The notes under the pieces are model-generated. The model had not been told where the DNA came from and ran no database searches. It worked only from the letters and a program-made list of their open reading frames with translations. 64,000 nt of DNA. Origin: Macrolepiota albuminosa. Taxonomy: Eukaryota > Basidiomycota > Agaricomycetes > Agaricales > Agaricaceae. Of this stretch, positions 21,985-33,780 are shown one piece after another. The first letter of the stretch is position 1, and every line of letters begins with the position of its first letter. The position numbers were made by a program, and so were the translations under genes. The stretch lies in contig JAMWFC010000046.1 of NCBI GenBank assembly GCA_027475525.1, forward strand, positions 2,852,001 to 2,916,000, in the 5' to 3' direction.

Positions 21985-23008
21985 TGATGACGCCCAAAGT
22001 TTGGTCAGTAACAAATGTAACAATTGTGTTACCGTACCAAGAGTGTGCGTTGGGCGCGCTATAAGTGATTTGAGGAGTCCCGGGCAGGTCCCAGAGAACG
22101 CATCTGTACCGTACCAAGAGTGTGCGTTGGGCGCGCTATAAGTGATTTGAGGAGTCCCGGGCAGGTCCCAGAGAACGCATCTGGAAAAGGGGTAAAGTCG
22201 GTAACGGGGTCGGCAAGTGTCAAGCGCTAAGGTAAAGCGCCTAAGGAAATGCGGTAAGTGGACACGGCAATGTGAGCGGCAAGAGCACGATATGCTTAGC
22301 GAAGTCTAAGCGCCGATAATGCCTGCCGTAGTTGCAAGGCGCGAGTATGTCGAGTGTTGGCGAGCGTCTGCAACTGCCGATGAGTTTTGACGTTGCCGAC
22401 CGTAGCGTAAATGAGCTCTTGAGCGTAAGGGAGACTGAGGAAAGGGGGAAACTGTGGTCTATTCGTCTGATGGTCCCCTATGTACAAGTCGGTAAGTACT
22501 TTTATACTACAATGAGTTCGCCGTCGCCAGTGGCTAATGACGCCAGAGTGCGGTAAACTGGAAAATTTCAAAGGGGTAGCTCCAACGGTTTCAGATCCCT
22601 ACCGTCCATTCAAGAGCCTTAGCGACGCCAGGCGACAGATCGCGAAGCTAAACCATCACTCCATCACCCTTCTGTCTGTCAGAACACCTAAGCGACGTTG
22701 GGCGCCAAATCGAGACGGTAAGCGGTGTCAGACGCCAAGGTCAAACGCCAAGCTGTCCGTCAGTTTTTGATAGATCATCAAGCTTCTCGCTAAGCGCTGT
22801 CGTCAGTGACTGATGCCATCTGTCAGTTGTCATTCTTGCTGCCGTCGGCGCTATCATTGATTGGATCTGCTTCTTGCCGTGCGCGGCCGTCAGAAATGGC
22901 TTAAAATGGGTAGAACGCGTGCGCTAAGTTCGGAACGAGTGCGGCAAGGTTTCCGGAGTCGGTGCCGAGCCTGCTGTTGATGCGCCTAACCTGTATAGGG
23001 TCCTATCA
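21985..23008 (-). mobile_element. 5' LTR of gypsy B
   Basis: 1024 bp, including an exact 77-bp duplication starting 22030/22107 that is absent from the left LTR and probably artefactual. On the minus strand it has the TATA-like tataaaag (plus-strand cttttata at about 22499-22506), the likely promoter of gag-pol. Apart from the duplication it is almost identical to the left LTR. Confidence 0.9.
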
Positions 23009-23012
23009 ACGA

Positions 23013-23219
23013 GTCCAAGGTCAGTTGATGGCGCTGAGGTTGCGCTATTCCAACTTGGGTTGTAGCCTTCGCGTGCTTCGCGATTACCAGGGGGATTGCC
23101 AAGCCGCCATGGATTGGCAAACTGCCAACAACATTCTACCTGGCGATCTTCTCCCCCTTCACGACTCCTCTTTGCCGGTATCTGATAGTTCCCTGCCGTT
23201 AGACGACAATAGCAATTGA
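23013..23219 (+). pseudogene. Gypsy A opposite-strand gene, 3' end
   Basis: After the second target copy acga the gene of element A resumes (GQLMALRLRYSNLG...) and runs to TGA at 23217-23219. It aligns with the last 69 codons of the intact gene in B (13868-14072), differing by a few residues. It is separated from its 5' part by 12.9 kb of element B. Confidence 0.8.
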
Positions 23220-23716
23220 GCGGACCTTAGCGTAAATAGGCTGCTTAAGTAAATATTTTATTTTTGTTACCGCCTTTTTATATACTTTTTGCCGTTTTGT
23301 TTTGAAGTGAAAGGATAAGTCCCATAGTCTAAGTTAGTACAGAGCCAAGAAAGCCAAGAGAAAGCAAGCGGCAAGTATTCTAAGGTAGGTTTTAGCAAGA
23401 GGAGTTGTAGGTGAGGGACTTAGACAGATTTTGAGGAGAAAGGGAAACACTCAGTAAATCATCATAGCAAAAAACCCTTGGCGAGAGTTGCGCAGGGCGC
23501 TAAGCGTTGGCGACACGCTAGCGCTGCGGCTTGACTACGTAAGGAATTGTCTGTGGAATATAGTACAGTAAGTATTGGAAGCGTTGGCGACACGCTAGCG
23601 CTGCGGCTTGACTACGTAAGGAATTGTCTGTGGAATATAGTACAGTAAGTATCGGCAAGAAAGATAAGTAAGATAAGTAATAGAAAAAAAAAGGGAGCTC
23701 ATCAATATATTCTTTT

Positions 23717-26700
23717 CTACTCATTTTCTTCTTCTTCAACTAAAGTCGGCAAGTCATCATCGTCCAATAATTCGGTTTCTTCAAGTTCTCTCAGCTTGGC
23801 AGTGTCAATATCTAGCGCTTCAAGCGGCAAGTTGATTTGTTCCCTGGCGAGATACGGCAATAGACGAAAAGCAGCAACAGGTCGATGCAGTACTGAACCA
23901 TCTAATTCACAGAGCACATAAGCGCCTCCACGGTTACGAGAGATAACTACCAAGGGTCCTAGATAGCGCGGGCGCATTTTCTTGTTATATGAGGTTTCAA
24001 TTTTGGAGTTGCGCATAAGTACTAGCGCTCCTTTCAGGAAGTTGTAGTCCTTGATAGTGGTGCTATGCTCAGTTTTGAATCGTAGGGCTGCTTGGCGCCG
24101 GGCGCTAAAGACTACCTCGTGGAGTCGCTCTAAATCTTCCTTCCTTTGCTGGAGATCAATAGCTCGTCTGGCGATCAGGTCGGTAGTCGCTAAGATGCTG
24201 TTGAGTGCTGGCTGAAGGTAGGTCGCTTCTATAATGTCGGCAGGGAGTAACGGATGGGTGCCAGTAGCCACGTAATAGGGAGAACAACCCATGCGCTTAC
24301 GAATAGTAACTCTTTCCGACCAGAACACTGAATAGGTCGCTTCGCTCCAACGAGATTCGTCGCCATCGACTGCCTTGAAGAGCGCTTGCCGAACGTCAAA
24401 GTGTGGTCTTTCCACCAGGCCATTGGCGCGTTTGTTGTAGCCAGATACTCGAATGTGATGGATATTGTATTTCTTGGCGAGATAGGTTAGCGCTTTGATA
24501 ATTGGTGCACCGTTATCCATGACGATTTCTCTTAGCGCTCCCCAACGGCAGATGACGTCTTCAAACAGCCACTTAGCGACTGCCTTGGTATTTTCTCTTT
24601 GCAGCATTCAAAATTCAGGCCAGTGGATTAGCAAGCAACGACCTTGAATGATGTACTTGTAGCGACCAGATTTGGGCATATGCATGGTGTCGACGTAGAT
24701 TTTGCTGAAGAGGGGAGCTGGCATTGCAACGGTTGGCGGGATGAGCACTTGGCGCATTTGTTGAATTTGGCAGAGGTGGCAAGTCCTGATGTACCAGGCG
24801 ATGTCGGCACTAGCGTGTGGCCACCAGAATCGTTCTAACAGAGAAGCTCGGGTAGCGTACAGACCTCTATGTCCTAGCTCGTCATGCATGGTGCGCAAGA
24901 CTCGTAAGCGACTTTCTGGCTTGATGATCAGCTTGTGAGCGCCATCTCAATGTCGTCGCCAAAGTCGGTTGTCGGTAAAGAAGAAACGGGTAGCATAGCG
25001 GATAAATTTCGCATATTGTTCATCGGTAAGGTCTGGGGGTCGCTTAAGGTCTCGTATCCATTGTTCAACTACTAACAAGCGACTGTCTTCCACCATTGCC
25101 TTGGCGGATCGGGGGACGGCATCGTAGGTCAGGCTTCGGCTGTCTTCTCTTAGCGAATGAGGCTCCTGTACGACTTTTACTGGAGGCAAGTCTTGTCCAA
25201 GAATACTTGCTGTGTAGAATGTGAGGGGTGCGCTAAAGATCTCTGGGCGGTAAGGGACGATGGGATGTAAAAGGATACTGGTATGCTGTTGCCGTCGTAG
25301 TAAGGGAATTGGCTGTTGTATGAGGTGCACGAAACCATGTAGTCGGTCGATCCAATCCTCGAAATCGCTATCAGCCTGTGGATCCACTGCCGGGTCGCCA
25401 GGCTGCCATGGTCGCCTAGAGAGTCCATCTGGGCTGTGGAAAGAGCTCTTGACGTGTACCAACTCAAAGTGAAACATGAGGATAGCGACTACCCATCGGT
25501 TCATGCTAGCGGATGGCTGGATGTCGGGATTCTGCAGCATGCCTTTGATGTACCTAGCGTCGACTTCAACAATCAGGTTCCACATGCCAATCAAATACAT
25601 CTTTAGCGACCGGAAGGCTTTGAAGAGCCCATAGAGTTCTAGCTTAGGCTGGCTGTAGCGAGACTCTCTGTCGTTTAGCGTGATAGACCCAAAGCGGTTG
25701 TAGCGTCGCTGTTTCCGATTGTCGCTAAGGCACTGGCACAAGAAGTAGCCAACGGCAATGTACGAGGTATCCACCGCCAAGATAACTGGGTCAGCAGAGG
25801 TATAATTGATAGGAACTAGGGGCTTGGCGTCTTGTAGGGCTTTCACTAAATCTCGCTGTGCAGTGACCTGGTCTGGCCCAAATTCAAAGGGCTCGTTGGC
25901 GCAGGTGAGTCGGTTAAGGGCGTGTGCGCGATGGGCAAAGTTTTTGACGAATATCCTAAGAACGCCAACGGTACCGAGAAAGGCGCGAACTTCAGATAAG
26001 TCGCGGCAAGGACCCCATCGCTCTAGGAGTGCTAAGCGAGACTCGTCGGGAACGCGACCGTCGGGAGTGCAGATGTGACCAAGTATTTTGAACCTTGGCG
26101 CGCAAAGGAGGAGTTTGTGACCGCTAAACGTACCACCGCTATACTTCATACGTTGGAGAACTCGATTGAGCAGCTGGAAAAACTCCCATAGCGCTAAGCG
26201 AATGTTGGGGTTCTCGGGATGGGTCGCCGGTAAGCCGTTTACAAGTCGCCAGTCTTTGGGGCCTTTGACGCCAACGTAATGTTGGGGTTCTCGGGATGGG
26301 TCGCCGGTAAGCCGTTTACAAGTCGCCAGTCTTTGGGGCCTTTGACGCCAACGTCATCAATGAAGCTAAGGACATTATGCGGTATCTCGGGTTGGAGGAT
26401 GAAGGTGATGTCGTCATGGAATATAGGGACTGAGTTTGTCCAGCCCATCGGCAAGGTAACTACTCGGGTTGGAGGATGAAGGTGATGTCGTCATGGAATA
26501 TAGGGACTGAGTTTGTCCAGCCCATCGGCAAGGTAACTAGGTGCAAGGCGCCAAACGGAGTTTGAAAGGTAGTGAGATCCCGGGAAGAGGGGTGTATCAG
26601 GCGTTCGTCGTAGCCAACGTAGAGGTCAAGGGTGGCACCACAAATGCGCCCGGCAAAGGACTCGGCAAAATGGTCAGGAAAAGGCGGTACGCCAGAGTGT

Positions 26701-27709
26701 CGTATAGTAACTCTATTCAGCGGCTTGAGACTGTGAACTATGCATAGATTGCCGTTCTTTTTGAGGACACAGAACCAACGGGAGCAGTAAGAACTATTGG
26801 AGTGCTTGTAGACTCCAGCCTTTATCTTGGTCCTAATGATTTGGCAGACCTCGGCTTTGATTCCAGGCAGTAACGGTTGGTTGTGCTCAGTCCACAGCAC
26901 GTGAGGAATGGTTGGGATGACAACAGGTGGGAAGAAATCTGTACGTAGACTGCCGCGTTCCGAGTCCTCCCAAGCAAAGGCTTTGTCTTGCTTAGCGACA
27001 AGATCGGTAAGGAATCTGTACGTAGACTGCCGCGTTCCGAGTCCTCCCAAGCAAAGGCTTTGTCTTGCTTAGCGACAAGATCGGTAAGGACATTCAACTC
27101 ATCTTTGGTCAAAAATCCTGTATCATGCTCCTTGGCGAACTGCTGCTGGCGCTCTGTGGTAAAATGTCCTGTGGGCTGAAAGGGTGGCAGATTCGGTGAT
27201 AAATCTGGCATGTCAGTAAGAGGGTCGCCAATGATCTGGCGCTCAATTCTAAACGTCTCAGGAGAGTGCGTAGCGACGGGTTTTGTTTTAAGCGCAACTG
27301 GCTTATATTTCTTTTTGACTTGAACCCCTTTCCTTTTGGGAGCGTTAGCTTGGTTATATGCAGAGGTGGAAAGGGGAATCGTAGCCTGTGGAGCGGCAAG
27401 TCCAAGAACGGCAGAAGACGAGGCTCCGGAAAGGGTAGTGAAATAAGTATCGGTAGACGCAATGTTTTGAAAGGATTCAGAAGCGGTAAGGTACAAGTAG
27501 GCAAGAGAGGAGTCGGTAATGTTTTGATTTTTCTGGGAAAGCTCTGCGTCGGTAGCGGGTAAAGTAGTTAAAACGTCTTCGTCAAGAAAAGCAGTAGACA
27601 TAACATTTACAAGACTAGTTGAATGGTCATATTCCAGCGTTAGCGCCACATCTCCGTGATCGTCGCCAATCACCTCCTCGATGGTCTGTGAAAACACCGG
27701 TGGGGAGGC
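23717..27709 (-). pseudogene. Gypsy A reverse transcriptase-RNase H-integrase
   Basis: Same domain order as B. RT shows SRWFCVLKKNGNL, LPMGWTNSVP and the active-site box LSFIDDV, a Phe variant of YxDD. RNase H has LAVDTSYIAVGY and VEVDARYIKGM; the integrase has HDELGHRG, CHLCQ, YVDTMHM, VMDNGAP and GLVERPH. The C-terminus has YLGPLVVISRNRGGAYVL, a GPY/F-like module, and an acidic end; I see no chromodomain. Nonsense changes relative to B include CGA>TGA after RLWRRH (near 24947) and in HWPEF-R-MLQ (near 24608). Exact 77-bp duplications at 26201, 26386 and 26936 add artificial frame breaks. The start at VFSQTIEEV is in the -1 frame relative to protease. Confidence 0.88.
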
Positions 27710-29979
27710 TCATTGGCATGTTGGTCGGTAAACTCCGGGGGCTTAGCGCAGGCACCTTTTCGTTGTCCCCTAGGGAACGTTGGCACCGTTCGTCGGATTC
27801 CGGAATTGGGGTTGCTAATTGTTAAGGTCGTTTCGTCGTCGGTAACGGTCTTGACGACAGATTGCGCCAAGACGTCGAAGGGTCTGCCAAGTAGCAGGTC
27901 GTATGCTGGGGAACGTAAGATGTGTATCTGAAGATAAAAAGTAATGTCGCCAAGGGTGCAAGGCACATTCTTGGCGAGGCCTAGGGATCGGTCTATTGTG
28001 CCGTTAGCGCTTTGCATGTTTAGTATAACGGTAGGGTCGTAAATGAGGCCCAGATTGTTAGCGACTTCAGCTGCCATAGAAATGATCTGTGACCCGCTAT
28101 CCACAATTGCCTCTACCTCGTGCTTGTTGTCTACTGTTAGCGCCACTGAGCAAATAGCGTGCGATTCTTGAGCGACGGTAAGGATTGCCGGGTCTTCTCC
28201 ATGGTCTACTGACCTAAGATAGGTCTCCACTAGGTCCACAGAGGTGGCGTTAGCGATGGGGTCAGCAGGAGTGTCTTCAGTATCCAGCGAGTCGACGGTA
28301 ACAGAAAAACCGGGTAGCGCATCGTCGAGGTCCTTGACCTCGGCAACAGTTGTCGCCAAGGGTCGTCAAGGGGTAACTGCCGTCTTGACTTGGTTGCAAA
28401 CGTCGGGAGCAATACTACAAAGTTCTTCAACTGACAAGGTGACATTGGTTTTTATGATGCGGCTAAAGACGTGATTTGATTTTTCTATGTCGAATATTGG
28501 CACGGTAGGTCGGTAGCCACCCTCAGGACGTTTCTTGGGAGTGGCAAAGTTTCTTTGTACGGGAGCATGATAACGGTCGGGAATCCCTGAGTAGGGATGG
28601 AGAGGCGGCAAAGGCGGTTCGGGAGCAGTAGCGGACGACAGTGGTTCTGGAGTAGTAGCAGGGGTAGTAGCAGGCGGTGCGGCAGGAGCAGGTGTCAGTA
28701 GCTTGCTAGCGGGAGGCATTGGCTTGTATCCTTTAAGAGGTTGTTTAGGCTGCTTAACTTCAACCCCATCAAAGACCTGATTCTTAAGCGAATTTAATTC
28801 CTGCTGCAGCTTGGCGATACGTTCTTCCCACGAGAAAGTAGGATGGTCGCCAACGCTGTCGAAGTGTAAGACCTCGTGGACCATTTGCTGTTGGGTCGCC
28901 TGTTCAGGGTTGGGGTTGGCGTTGCCAGAAAGCGTGCCGGTAACGATTTGTCCTGGGTTGCGCCTATGCCATTCATCAACTCGTTCCTGGAAAGACTTCT
29001 TGTCTGGGTAGTTGGGAATGATGGCGCCAGTAGTGAGAACTATCTTGCCGTCGATAGCCCGTCGAATCCTTCCTTGCCGAATATAGTTTTCTAAAGTCAC
29101 GCAGCGTCCTCTAGTCATAGTGTGGCCAATTTCCCCACAGAAATGGCAAGGGCCATTAGCGGGTACATTAGCGGGTCGGTTAGCGAGATTGGTGGTAATC
29201 ATAGTTTCTATACACGTCATAGCAGAAGCGACAGCGGCGGTAATGGCAGCGTTAAGGTCCTCCTTCTTAACGAAGTCGGCAACAGGAGGAGGGATGGGAA
29301 TAATACCGTTAGTTCGCTCAGGTGGTGGGCTTGTCCTAGCGCGCTGCAGTTCAACGCCAGTGTCCATTCCCTTGAGAACCCATTTACCGGCTTCAAAGAC
29401 GTTGGCAACGTTATAGGGCTCGTCTGGGTGATAGGCCTGGTGAACTATCTCTAGGCGATGAGCAATACAAGTCCAAAGCGAAGTCAGGATGCCTTGTTGG
29501 AATAGGCGACGTTCCTCATTAATGTATAGCTTGCCGTTCTGTACTAACCACTTAGCGATCTTTTGGAATTCGCGGTAATACGTGGAGAATGCGCCAAGAG
29601 ACAATGTGCCACTGTCAAATGATTCCTGTACTAGTTTCTGGAGCTCGTTTACCGTGTATCGGGTAGCCTCTTCTGCGCCAGGGTACAACTAGATCACTGC
29701 CGTCTTCCAGCCTTCATACGAAGCGCCTTGGGCTGGAACAGGTGGGGTGGCAGGGACAAAGGCGGCAAATTCAGTCAAACCTGTCCATGTCTCTGCCGTG
29801 TCATATGATACGTATCTTGCCACGTATTCCTTCATCTGTGTGTGGTCGGTAATGTTACAATCTCTGAATAAATATTCCAACTCCTTGAAATACTGGGAGA
29901 GCTCCTGTGGCTTGGACTCGTCCCATTTTGGTGCTGAGAAGTGGTTGCATGGTGGCATGCGCTGGACTTGTTGTTCCAT
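27670..29979 (-). pseudogene. Gypsy A Gag-protease
   Basis: Starts at ATG 29979 (MEQQVQRMPP). It is like the B protein but with a CAG>TAG stop at about 29689-29691 (VI-stop-LYPGAEEA) and a CGA>TGA stop between Gag and protease (TAVTP-stop-RPLA, near 28365). Zinc knuckle CHFCGEIGHTMTRGRC, protease VDSGSQ and YDLLLGRPF are present. The protease frame ends at 27670, overlapping the RT frame by about 40 bases. The two nonsense changes are C>T transitions on the coding strand. Three stops in A versus none in B agree with the nesting order. Confidence 0.88.
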
Positions 29980-30338
29980 GGCGACGGTGGTAACGAGTTC
30001 GGTTAGCGGTAGTGGGGAAGGAGTTCTAGAGATTGGCGACGGGGTAAGAGAAATGAGTTGAGAAAGAGGCGTTAGCGGAGTAATTGGGGTGATTGGTTGC
30101 GGTACGGTAAAGGGCAATGCTAAGGGGTCGTCGGCGCTATAATCGAGGGAATGCGGGAAGAGATCAGGAAATGCGTCTACAGTGGCGTTCTGTAGTTCCT
30201 GTGCAAGAGAGAGACCCGGTAAGGCACCAGGTGGTTGTGGAGTTGATGGATGAGAAGGAGCTATGCCTTCTGCCGACTGGTCTAGCAGGCGGCGCCTACG
30301 CTGGAGACGGGTTTTTGGCGGAATTCTGCCCTAGAGAT

Positions 30339-30356
30339 CCCTCGTAGTGGGCTCCA
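30339..30356 (-). promoter_or_regulatory. Primer binding site of gypsy A
   Basis: Minus-strand tggagcccactacgaggg, three bases inside the LTR end; two differences from the B site, both transitions. Confidence 0.55.
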
Positions 30357-30359
30357 ATT

Positions 30360-31298
30360 TGATGACGCCCAAAGTTTGGTTGGCAACAAATGTAACTTTA
30401 GTGTTACCGTACCAAGAGTTTGCGTTGGGCGCGCTGTAAGTGATGTGGAGAGTCCCGGGCAGGTCCCAGAGAACGCGCCTGTGAAAATGGGTAAAGGTCG
30501 GTAACGGGTTCGGCAAGTGTCAAGCGCTAAGGTAAAGCGCCTAGGGAAGGAGCGGTAAGTGAACACGGCAAAGGTAAGCGGCAAGAGCACAATAAGCTTA
30601 GCGAAGTCTAAGCGTTGATAATGCCTGCCGTAGTTGCAAGGCACGAGTATGTCGAGTGTTGGCGAGAGTCTGCAACTGCCGACGAGTTCGACGTTGCCGA
30701 CCATAAATGAGCTCTTGAGCGTAAGGGAGACTGAGAAAAGGAGAGTAGTAAACTCTGGTCTATTGTTTGATTGATGGTCTATGTACAAGTCGGTAAGTAC
30801 TTTTATACTACAATGAGTTCGCCGTCGCCAGTGGCTAATGACGCCAGAGTGCGGTAAACTAGAAAATTTCATAGGGGTAGCTCCAACGGTTTCAGATCCC
30901 TACCGTCCATTCAAGAGCCTTAGCGACGCCAGGCAACAGATCACAAAGCTAAACCATCACTCCATCACCCTTCTGTCTGTTCAAAGTGCTTAGCGATGTC
31001 AGGCGCCGAATCGAGGTGCTAAGCGATGTCAGACGCCAAGGTCAAACGCCAAGCTGTCCGTCAGTTTTTGATAGATCATCAGGCTTCTCCCTAAGCGCTG
31101 TCGTCAGTGACTGATGCCATCTGTCAGTTGTCATTCTGTCTGCCGTCGGCGCTATCACTGATCGGATCTGCTTCTTGCTGTGCACGGCCGTCAAATATTG
31201 CCAAAATTGGTTAATTAGCACGTGCTAAGGTATTTTGAGTCGGTGCCGCGTTGTCGTCACCTGCCGTTGATGCGCTGATCCTGTATGGGGTCCTATCA
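30360..31298 (-). mobile_element. 5' LTR of gypsy A
   Basis: 939 bp; it starts tgatgacgccc and ends gtcctatca before target copy acgt. The TATA-like tataaaag on the minus strand (plus-strand about 30799-30806) is kept. Confidence 0.9.
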
Positions 31299-31302
31299 AC
31301 GT

Positions 31303-32302
31303 GTCAAGCGCATGCATCATACCCTGATGGGAAAGGCACGAGCTATGAGGATAGCAGTAGGATGTTCCCCCAACATATGGGACGAATTTTACATGACTGC
31401 ATCTCATTTACACAAGCAAACCCTCACTAAATCGTTCCAGAACATCACACCACACAAAGCCTGGACAGGCTGTCATCCTGATTATTCCTACTTGTGAGAA
31501 ATAGGCTGTCAGGCATTTGTCTTGATCTTGGCTGAACATAACCCTAAAATCTATGCATGATTGATTGAATGTATACTGATTGGCTATGCAAAAAACTCTA
31601 AAGCATATAGGTGTTATGAGAAGGCCACTGGAAAGATATACGAAATGTACCATGTCAAGTTCTGTGAGAGTCATGAAGATAGCCATCATCTCTCAAACCT
31701 CATTCCCAGCACCACTTCTTACAATCAGACCACTATGCTGGACCAACCAGAATTCATTTCCATCAATGACGAGACTGTTATCACCTCAGGAGGAGTCACT
31801 TAGTATTGTCCTGAACCAGATGAGCAAAAGAATAACCCACAAATTCCACAGCTTTACCAATCTAACCGCATCCCTGTTCCAACTGTCAGGGCTGACCCTG
31901 AAAACACTCTACTATCACATACGCAAAAGGCAGTGCAAGAGTCTATAGCTGCAGGAGAACAACTTTGAGCGCAACAAGAAGCCAGTAGAGTGCTGATGCC
32001 TGATTTGGAAATACCTGATCCAGGTACTGAGGACCCTGATCAGGGCCCATCCCTGTCTGATCTGGCCAACATCGCATCGACAAAAGACATTGAGTATCTC
32101 CTCACTGCCACTCAGAACCTCCAGAATCATTTACCAGTAGCACTGGACATTGGCAACGAGCCTCGAATGTGGGCAGAGGCCAGGTGGTCAGGTGATGCAG
32201 ACAAATGGGAAACTGCATACCGTGATGAGCTCAACTTCCTTCACGACATGGGCATATATCAGTTAGTCCCTAGATCTGCAGTCCCTGCTGGTCATAAGGT
32301 GC
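31303..32302 (+). pseudogene. Copia integrase end and start of RT (resumes after gypsy A)
   Basis: Continuation of the copia frame: RMHHTLMGKARAMRIA (end of integrase core), ITPHKAWTG, then the linker and the N-terminus of RT (EPRMWAEARWSGDADKW, MGIYQLVPRSAVPAGHKV). It then stops abruptly inside the RT start, where the KDZ element begins. TGA at about 31494 and another at about 31558 (CAA in the right copy) break the frame. RT active site, RNase H and 3' LTR are missing. The same truncation point is present at about 57430. Confidence 0.88.
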
Positions 32303-32931
32303 AGGGTAGGGCATCACAACGGTACGTGTCATACGTTGTACAGGAGCCCGCTTTGTGCCGTACCATACGTGTCCAGCAGAGTCCGCTACACTGGAGCGGA
32401 GCATTCCCCACAGTGCCATAGAATACAAAGCTGCAGACGTGTCACAATGTGCTGTATGACACGGTCCAGTAGATTGATAAAAGGCGGGCACACACATGCG
32501 CATGCAGGCCCGGCGGATGCCAGCGGACACTAGCGGACGTCAATGTGCGTCAGCGGCCGCCGGCGGGCATCAGCACATGAGTGAAAACCTCCTCCATTGG
32601 CGGACTTCATGGCATGAATAAACCCTCCTCGAGGTTCCCCACTTCCCTCCCCTCTCCATTCCTCCCTGCAATAACTCAAGGCTGCGTGTCTCCCCTTCCA
32701 TCCTTTTCCCACCCCCAACGCCAGCGTACGTCTACAAAAGGGCCCTGAAAATCTATGCAGGCCTACGCAAGCCACCAGTGGACATCCACGCAGACGTACG
32801 TCGACGGACTCAAATCTACATGGGCCCTCCCAGGCCTGCGCAGGACACCAGTGGACATCTACAGAGGCCTACGCAGGTCCACGGAGTCTGGTTGGACCAA
32901 GGAAAAAAGTAACTTTGTCTTGCCCGCCGTA

Positions 32932-33012
32932 TGCCTGTGGGGGGGAATCGAACCCCTGGCCTTGGGAAAGCCTCCAGCAACGGAACACACATTTAACCGT
33001 TGCACCACAGGT
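32932..33012 (-). other. tRNA-like unit with long variable arm
   Basis: On the minus strand an A box tggtgcaacgg and a B box ggttcgattcc are correctly spaced, the ends pair (cctgtgg/ccacagg), and a ggct...ggcc hairpin sits where class II tRNAs have their variable arm. caacgg...ccgttg is an extra inverted repeat. The D and anticodon arms do not fold cleanly and the anticodon is ambiguous. It is likely tRNA-derived and perhaps Pol III-transcribed. Copies are at 48521-48601 (+) and 58070-58150 (-). Confidence 0.55.
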
Positions 33013-33159
33013 CTGTTACTAACGGATAGATTCAAAGGTTGGATAACACAATGAACGGACGCCCACCTACGTTTCCGCAGGTTCCCGTATGGATTTTTTG
33101 AGGTGGAAGGGGGGTGGCATACCTCCCAAAAGAGTTTTTGTGGCCTGAAAGGGGCGTTG

Positions 33160-33340
33160 GCATCAGCAGCCATCAGCTGGCATCCGTCGGAGTTTGTCAG
33201 CAGCTGTCGTGACCTGCTGGCATCCGTTGGCATTCGTCGTGCATCCGTCGGCATCTGCCGGATATCCGCTGGTATCCGTCGGCATCTACGGGAATCCGTC
33301 GGCAACCCCCGGCATTGTTCAGCATCGTCTGGCATCAGGG
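33160..33340. repeat. Degenerate short repeats in left KDZ arm
   Basis: More than ten imperfect copies of a ggcatccgtcgg-like word (also catccgctgg, ggcatctgccgg) stand head to tail. The same words occur inverted in the right arm at about 48210-48370 and in copy 2 at about 58380-58530. Subterminal repeats of this kind often bind a transposase; that role is inference. Confidence 0.6.
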
Positions 33341-33704
33341 CGGGAGAGAAGGAAACGGGGTGCATGGGTGTCCGCCGCATGGGGTGGCGTCTCGGAGAGT
33401 GTGGGGGGTGGCGGAAGAGGGATGGGGATGAGGAGAAAGAGGGGGAAGGGGGAAGGGGAGGAGCATGGGTGTCCGCTGGTACCCCAGCAGACGTAGCAGA
33501 CGTCGGACGTCAGGTCAGGAGAGAGGAGGGAAGCGGGGTGCATGTGAGGTAGTGTGGGGAGTGGAGAGGATGGCACTGGGGAGAAAGAGGAGGAAGAGCG
33601 GAAGAGGGTGCGTGAGTGTCCGCTGTCCGCTGGCATGCCAGCTGACGGTAGCTGACGGTAGCTGACGTCGGCATGTGAGCCAGCTGATGTCAGCGGTGCA
33701 ACCA

Positions 33705-33780
33705 GTCCCAGTGGTTCAGTGGAATATTCATTTATTGATATTCAATATTGTGTACAGTGGTGGGTTCTACTCCTACTTCA
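33705..33780 (+). other. tRNA-like unit
   Basis: Contains a perfect A box tggttcagtgg and a B box ggttctactcc with tRNA-like spacing; the middle is AT-rich (aatattcatttattgatattcaatatt), so the anticodon arm is not recognisable. Inverse partner at 47601-47681 and copy at 59071-59146. Confidence 0.5.

Larger units (their letters stand above)
10125..23008 (-). mobile_element. Ty3/gypsy retrotransposon B (inner, young)
   Basis: A full element of the same family nested in A's opposite-strand gene. Target duplication acga (10121-10124 and 23009-23012). LTRs 10125-11074 (950 bp) and 21985-23008 (1024 bp, 947 after removing a 77-bp artefact duplication). By eye the two LTRs differ by one substitution and two tiny indels, so insertion is recent. 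Primer binding site at the right, polypurine tract at the left, Gag-protease and RT-RNase H-integrase on the minus strand, spliced gene on the plus strand. I found no nonsense changes like those in A; its frame breaks coincide with 77-bp duplications. Confidence 0.92.
6755..31298 (-). mobile_element. Ty3/gypsy retrotransposon A (outer), containing B
   Basis: A complete minus-strand element bounded by two 939-bp LTRs (6755-7693 and 30360-31298) and a 4-bp target duplication acgt (6751-6754, 31299-31302). The uninterrupted site is seen in the second copy near 56436-56445. Without the nested element B its length is about 11.7 kb. In element order: 5' LTR (right), primer binding site, Gag-protease, RT-RNase H-integrase, opposite-strand spliced gene, polypurine tract, 3' LTR (left). 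It carries several nonsense changes and its LTRs differ at multiple sites, so it is older than B. Confidence 0.92.

Noticed and set aside
23717..23990. Chromodomain at the end of gypsy integrase
   Set aside because: After the GPY/F-like segment only an acidic tail follows; none of the aromatic-cage pattern of a chromodomain is visible.
33160..33340. CRISPR-like array
   Set aside because: Units are short, degenerate and without regular spacers, and the genome is fungal.
33103..33665. Several long overlapping reading frames in the KDZ arms (also 47772-48770 and 58170-59040)
   Set aside because: GC-rich repeat zones with open frames on both strands and in several phases; no motifs, no consistent start, and the frames change between arm copies.
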